A stretch of DNA of 8,202 nt, from positions 1-8,202 of the forward strand of contig CAYNWB010000077.1 of assembly GCA_964400785.1 (NCBI GenBank). Reading direction: 5' to 3'. Under the pieces are notes generated by a model that did no database searches, was not told where the DNA came from, and saw only the letters and a list, made by a program, of their open reading frames with translations. The translations under genes were made by a program, and so were the position numbers. Positions 6,193-8,202 of this stretch are shown piece by piece. Every line of letters starts with the position of its first letter. Positions within the stretch are counted from its first letter, which is position 1. The DNA is from CAVQGZ01 sp964400785. GTDB lineage: Bacteria > Actinomycetota > Actinomycetes > Jiangellales > Jiangellaceae.

Positions 6193-6198
6193 TACGCT
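6193..6198 (+). promoter_or_regulatory. Putative -10 box for uppP (leaderless)
   Basis: TACGCT (TANNNT) ends 8 bases before the GTG at 6207, so transcription would start at or next to that codon. No clear -35 box is visible. It lies within the 47-bp divergent region shared with the aldo/keto reductase gene. Confidence 0.4.
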
Positions 6199-6206
6199 CG
6201 GCACCC

Positions 6207-7040
6207 GTGGAGGGTGTCGTGGAGTGGGTGCAGGCGATCCTGCTCGGCATCCTGCAGGGGTTGACGGAGTTTCTGCCGATCAGCAGCAGCGCCCACCTGC
6301 GGGTGGTGCCCGCCTTCCTGGGTTGGCAGGACCCGGGGGCGGCGTTCACCGCCGTCGTGCAGATCGGCACCGAGGTCGCCGTGGTGCTGTACTTCTGGAA
6401 GGACATCTGGCGTATCGGCAGCACCTGGTTGCGCTCGCTGGTGACGCCTGAGCTTCGCAGCGAGTCGGACGCGCGGATGGGCTGGTTCATCATCGTGGGC
6501 AGCCTGCCCATCGTCGTGCTCGGAGTTCTGCTGCGAGACTCCATCGAGACGACGGCGCGCAGCCTGACCCTCGTCGCCACCATGCTCATCGTGTTCGGGG
6601 TGGTGCTCGGCGTGGCCGACCGGATCGGTGCGCACCGCCACCCGATCGGACACCTGTCGTGGCGCGACGCGGTGCTGTTCGGTCTGGCGCAGGCGTTGGC
6701 GCTGGTGCCGGGAGTGTCGCGCTCGGGGGCGACGATCAGCATGGGCCTGCTGCTCGGCTACGAGCGCGCGGCCGCGACCAGGTACGCGTTTCTGCTGGCG
6801 ATCCCGGCCGTGGTCGGTGCGGGGCTCTACCAGCTGCCGGAGATCCCCGGCGGGGAGAACGTCTACGGCGTGGGACCGACCGCGGCTGCCACGGTGGTGT
6901 CGTTCGTGGTGGGCTACGCCACCATCGCCTGGCTGCTGCGGTGGGTCACGACGCGGTCGTACCTGCCGTTCGTCCTGTACCGCATCGGTCTCGGCTCGGT
7001 CGTGCTCGTCGGCATCGGCACGGGGGTGCTGAGCGCCTAG
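6207..7040 (+). CDS. uppP: Undecaprenyl-diphosphate phosphatase
   Basis: This integral membrane enzyme (UppP/BacA) removes a phosphate from undecaprenyl pyrophosphate, regenerating the lipid carrier used for peptidoglycan and other wall polymers; extra copies are known to give bacitracin resistance. The 277-residue length is typical. The first motif QGLTEFLPISSSAHL (17-31) contains the Q/E-x-x-x-E pair Gln17 and Glu21, plus Ser27 and His30; the second, PGVSRSGATI (168-177), contains Arg172, matching the essential E. coli Arg174. Hydrophobic segments lie roughly at 48-63, 92-109, 120-137, 155-170, 192-210, 225-245 and 253-275. I take GTG 6207, next to a TACGCT box, as a leaderless start. GTG 6219 in the same frame is an alternative with GGAGGG before it but a spacing of only 4 bases. 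It converges on a peptidoglycan hydrolase gene with overlapping stop codons. Confidence 0.95.
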   Translation: MEGVVEWVQAILLGILQGLTEFLPISSSAHLRVVPAFLGWQDPGAAFTAVVQIGTEVAVVLYFWKDIWRIGSTWLRSLVTPELRSESDARMGWFIIVGSLPIVVLGVLLRDSIETTARSLTLVATMLIVFGVVLGVADRIGAHRHPIGHLSWRDAVLFGLAQALALVPGVSRSGATISMGLLLGYERAAATRYAFLLAIPAVVGAGLYQLPEIPGGENVYGVGPTAAATVVSFVVGYATIAWLLRWVTTRSYLPFVLYRIGLGSVVLVGIGTGVLSA

Positions 7041-8202
7041 CCCGCGAACGCCTCCACCGCGGCGCGGGCCTTGGCGTCCCGCTCGGCTGCCGGGCTGGCG
7101 AGGTACTCCTGCGGCGTCGGGGCGCTGCCGATCCACGCCTCGGGGTCGATGGGCGTGCCGTCGACTCGGATCTCGAAGTGCAGGTGGGGACCTGTCGAGT
7201 ACCCCGTCGACCCCACGACTCCGATCAGGTCGGCCTTGCGTACGACATCGCCGGGGCGCACCAGGATGCTGGACTGGTGGGCGTACAACGTCGAGACGAT
7301 CGACCCACCGATGAGCCCGTGGCTGATCACCGTCATGTTGCCGTAGGCACTGTTGTAGCCGGCCAGCACGACCGTGCCGTCGTCGGCGGCATAGATGCCG
7401 CCGTCTCCGACGCCGTAGTCCGAGCCGGTGTGCAGCTTGACGTAGCCCAGGATCGGGTGCAGCCGCGGCCCGAACTGTGACGTCAGGGCGCCGTACCCGG
7501 GACGGACCCACGACCCGGTGCCCTGCACGACCCCGGGGGCGACGAGGGCGGAGCCCCAGCCGACCAGCGATGCTCCGATGGCCTGGCTGGCGGCGAGCAT
7601 GGTGCGGTACTCGGCCAGGTCGTCGGCCTGGGCCTGCTGGGCGGCATCGAGGGCGTCGGCACGTCGCTGCACGAGCGACTCGGTCTCGCGGGCCACCAGC
7701 GCGGCGGTCTGGGTCGCCTGCTCGGCCAGATCGAGCGCGCGCTCGGCGACGTCCTGCGTTCGCTCCCGCTCCTCGCGCGCTGCCTGCAGTCGCGCCTCGG
7801 CCTCGGCGAGGTCGGCGAGCTCGGCAGCCAGTCCGGCGATCACCACGTCCTCGCTGCGCAGCACGGCCTCGACCCCGCGCAGGGCCGAGGCGAACTCCTC
7901 GGGCGTGGTGGACTCGAGGACGACGGTCAGGCTGCTCAGCGGCCCGCCGGACCGGTACGCCTCGCGCGCCAGCGTGCCGAGGATCTCCCGCTGCTCGTCC
8001 AGCGCCTCGACCCGGTCCTGCAGGTCACGCTCGGCCTGCTGCTCGGCGACGAGGGCGGTGGCTGCAGCCTGACGTGCCTCGTCACGCACGGTCTCCGCCG
8101 CCGCGCGCGCCTTCTCGGTCTCCTCCAGTCGGGCCTGTGCGGCTTCGAGCTGGGCCTCGGCGCTGGCCAGCGCCTCCGCAGCGGCCTGCACCGCAGCTGC
8201 CG
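7037..8202 (-). CDS. M23-family peptidoglycan endopeptidase with N-terminal coiled coil (5' partial)
   Basis: A zinc metallo-endopeptidase of the lysostaphin (M23) type, expected outside the membrane and cutting peptide cross-bridges in peptidoglycan. The frame is open to the right edge, so the start and any signal peptide lie beyond the window; the GTG at 8191 is internal. Counting from that codon, residues 1-80 and about 105-205 are Ala/Glu/Arg/Gln-rich heptad-like coiled coil, joined by a short segment with SSLTVVLESTTPEEF (86-100). The catalytic domain spans about 226-350: RLHPILGYVKLHTGSDYG (243-260) with zinc ligands His254 and Asp258, His305 in LYAHQS, and HLHFEI with His336 and zinc ligand His338. 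All are intact. A charged tail of about 30 residues follows. The layout resembles EnvC-type and related division hydrolases, in which the coiled coil controls the enzyme, but here the catalytic residues are kept, so it is probably active itself. Confidence 0.93.
   Translation of the reverse strand, partial: AAAVQAAAEALASAEAQLEAAQARLEETEKARAAAETVRDEARQAAATALVAEQQAERDLQDRVEALDEQREILGTLAREAYRSGGPLSSLTVVLESTTPEEFASALRGVEAVLRSEDVVIAGLAAELADLAEAEARLQAAREERERTQDVAERALDLAEQATQTAALVARETESLVQRRADALDAAQQAQADDLAEYRTMLAASQAIGASLVGWGSALVAPGVVQGTGSWVRPGYGALTSQFGPRLHPILGYVKLHTGSDYGVGDGGIYAADDGTVVLAGYNSAYGNMTVISHGLIGGSIVSTLYAHQSSILVRPGDVVRKADLIGVVGSTGYSTGPHLHFEIRVDGTPIDPEAWIGSAPTPQEYLASPAAERDAKARAAVEAFAG

Noticed and set aside
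6192..7511. Long minus-strand open frame (439 codons) spanning uppP and the end of the M23 gene
   Set aside because: It covers two confident genes in the wrong frame and has no domain features.
8189..8191. GTG as the start of the M23 gene
   Set aside because: The coding frame and its coiled-coil composition continue to the window edge, and an exported enzyme should have a signal peptide, which is absent here.
1..8202. Mobile element, CRISPR array, defence system or other novel system
   Set aside because: Apart from the ribD duplication at the gap, I see no direct or inverted repeats, transposase or integrase motifs or regularly spaced repeats. The genes are ordinary actinobacterial metabolic and cell-wall genes.

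Overview
This is a high-GC, gene-dense stretch of an actinobacterial chromosome. The evidence is GTG starts in five of the seven genes whose start is visible, the ribD-ribE-ribBA-ribH order, -10-like boxes sitting directly before GTG codons, and a tRNA gene without encoded CCA. The gene set and protein wording recall Nocardioidaceae or Intrasporangiaceae-type Actinomycetota, but I cannot place the genus. The 10-base N run near the left end marks this as a scaffolded draft or metagenomic assembly.

Region 1 (1-3097) is the riboflavin operon on the + strand: the C-terminal reductase part of ribD (broken by the gap), ribE (riboflavin synthase), ribBA (fused DHBP synthase and GTP cyclohydrolase II) and ribH (lumazine synthase). 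Together they cover the pathway from GTP and ribulose 5-phosphate to riboflavin, apart from the dephosphorylation step, which often has no dedicated gene. The genes overlap by 4 bp or are separated by 4 bp, with Shine-Dalgarno sequences inside the preceding gene, so translational coupling is likely. The ribD sequence on the two sides of the gap is duplicated (66 of 68 bases identical), which looks like two unmerged overlapping contig ends.

Region 2 (3095-3854) holds a short crotonase-fold gene, probably transcribed from its own leaderless promoter whose -10 box contains the ribH stop codon. A tRNA-Leu(GAG) gene on the minus strand runs head-on into it.

Region 3 (3886-6159) has an M20-type metallopeptidase (+) and an aldo/keto reductase-family protein (-), converging with 9 bp between them. 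The reductase has lost the usual catalytic lysine and two nicotinamide-binding residues.

Region 4 (6160-8202) is cell-wall related. uppP (undecaprenyl-diphosphatase, +) recycles the lipid carrier for peptidoglycan synthesis. It converges with a coiled-coil M23 peptidoglycan endopeptidase gene (-, running off the right edge), and the two stop codons overlap in one CTAG palindrome.

There is no stretch above 300 bases without a gene, and I saw no mobile element, CRISPR array, riboswitch or convincing terminator. I did not find a novel multi-gene system. The points worth checking are the assembly duplication, the divergent reductase, the one-glutamate crotonase and the tightly packed promoters.
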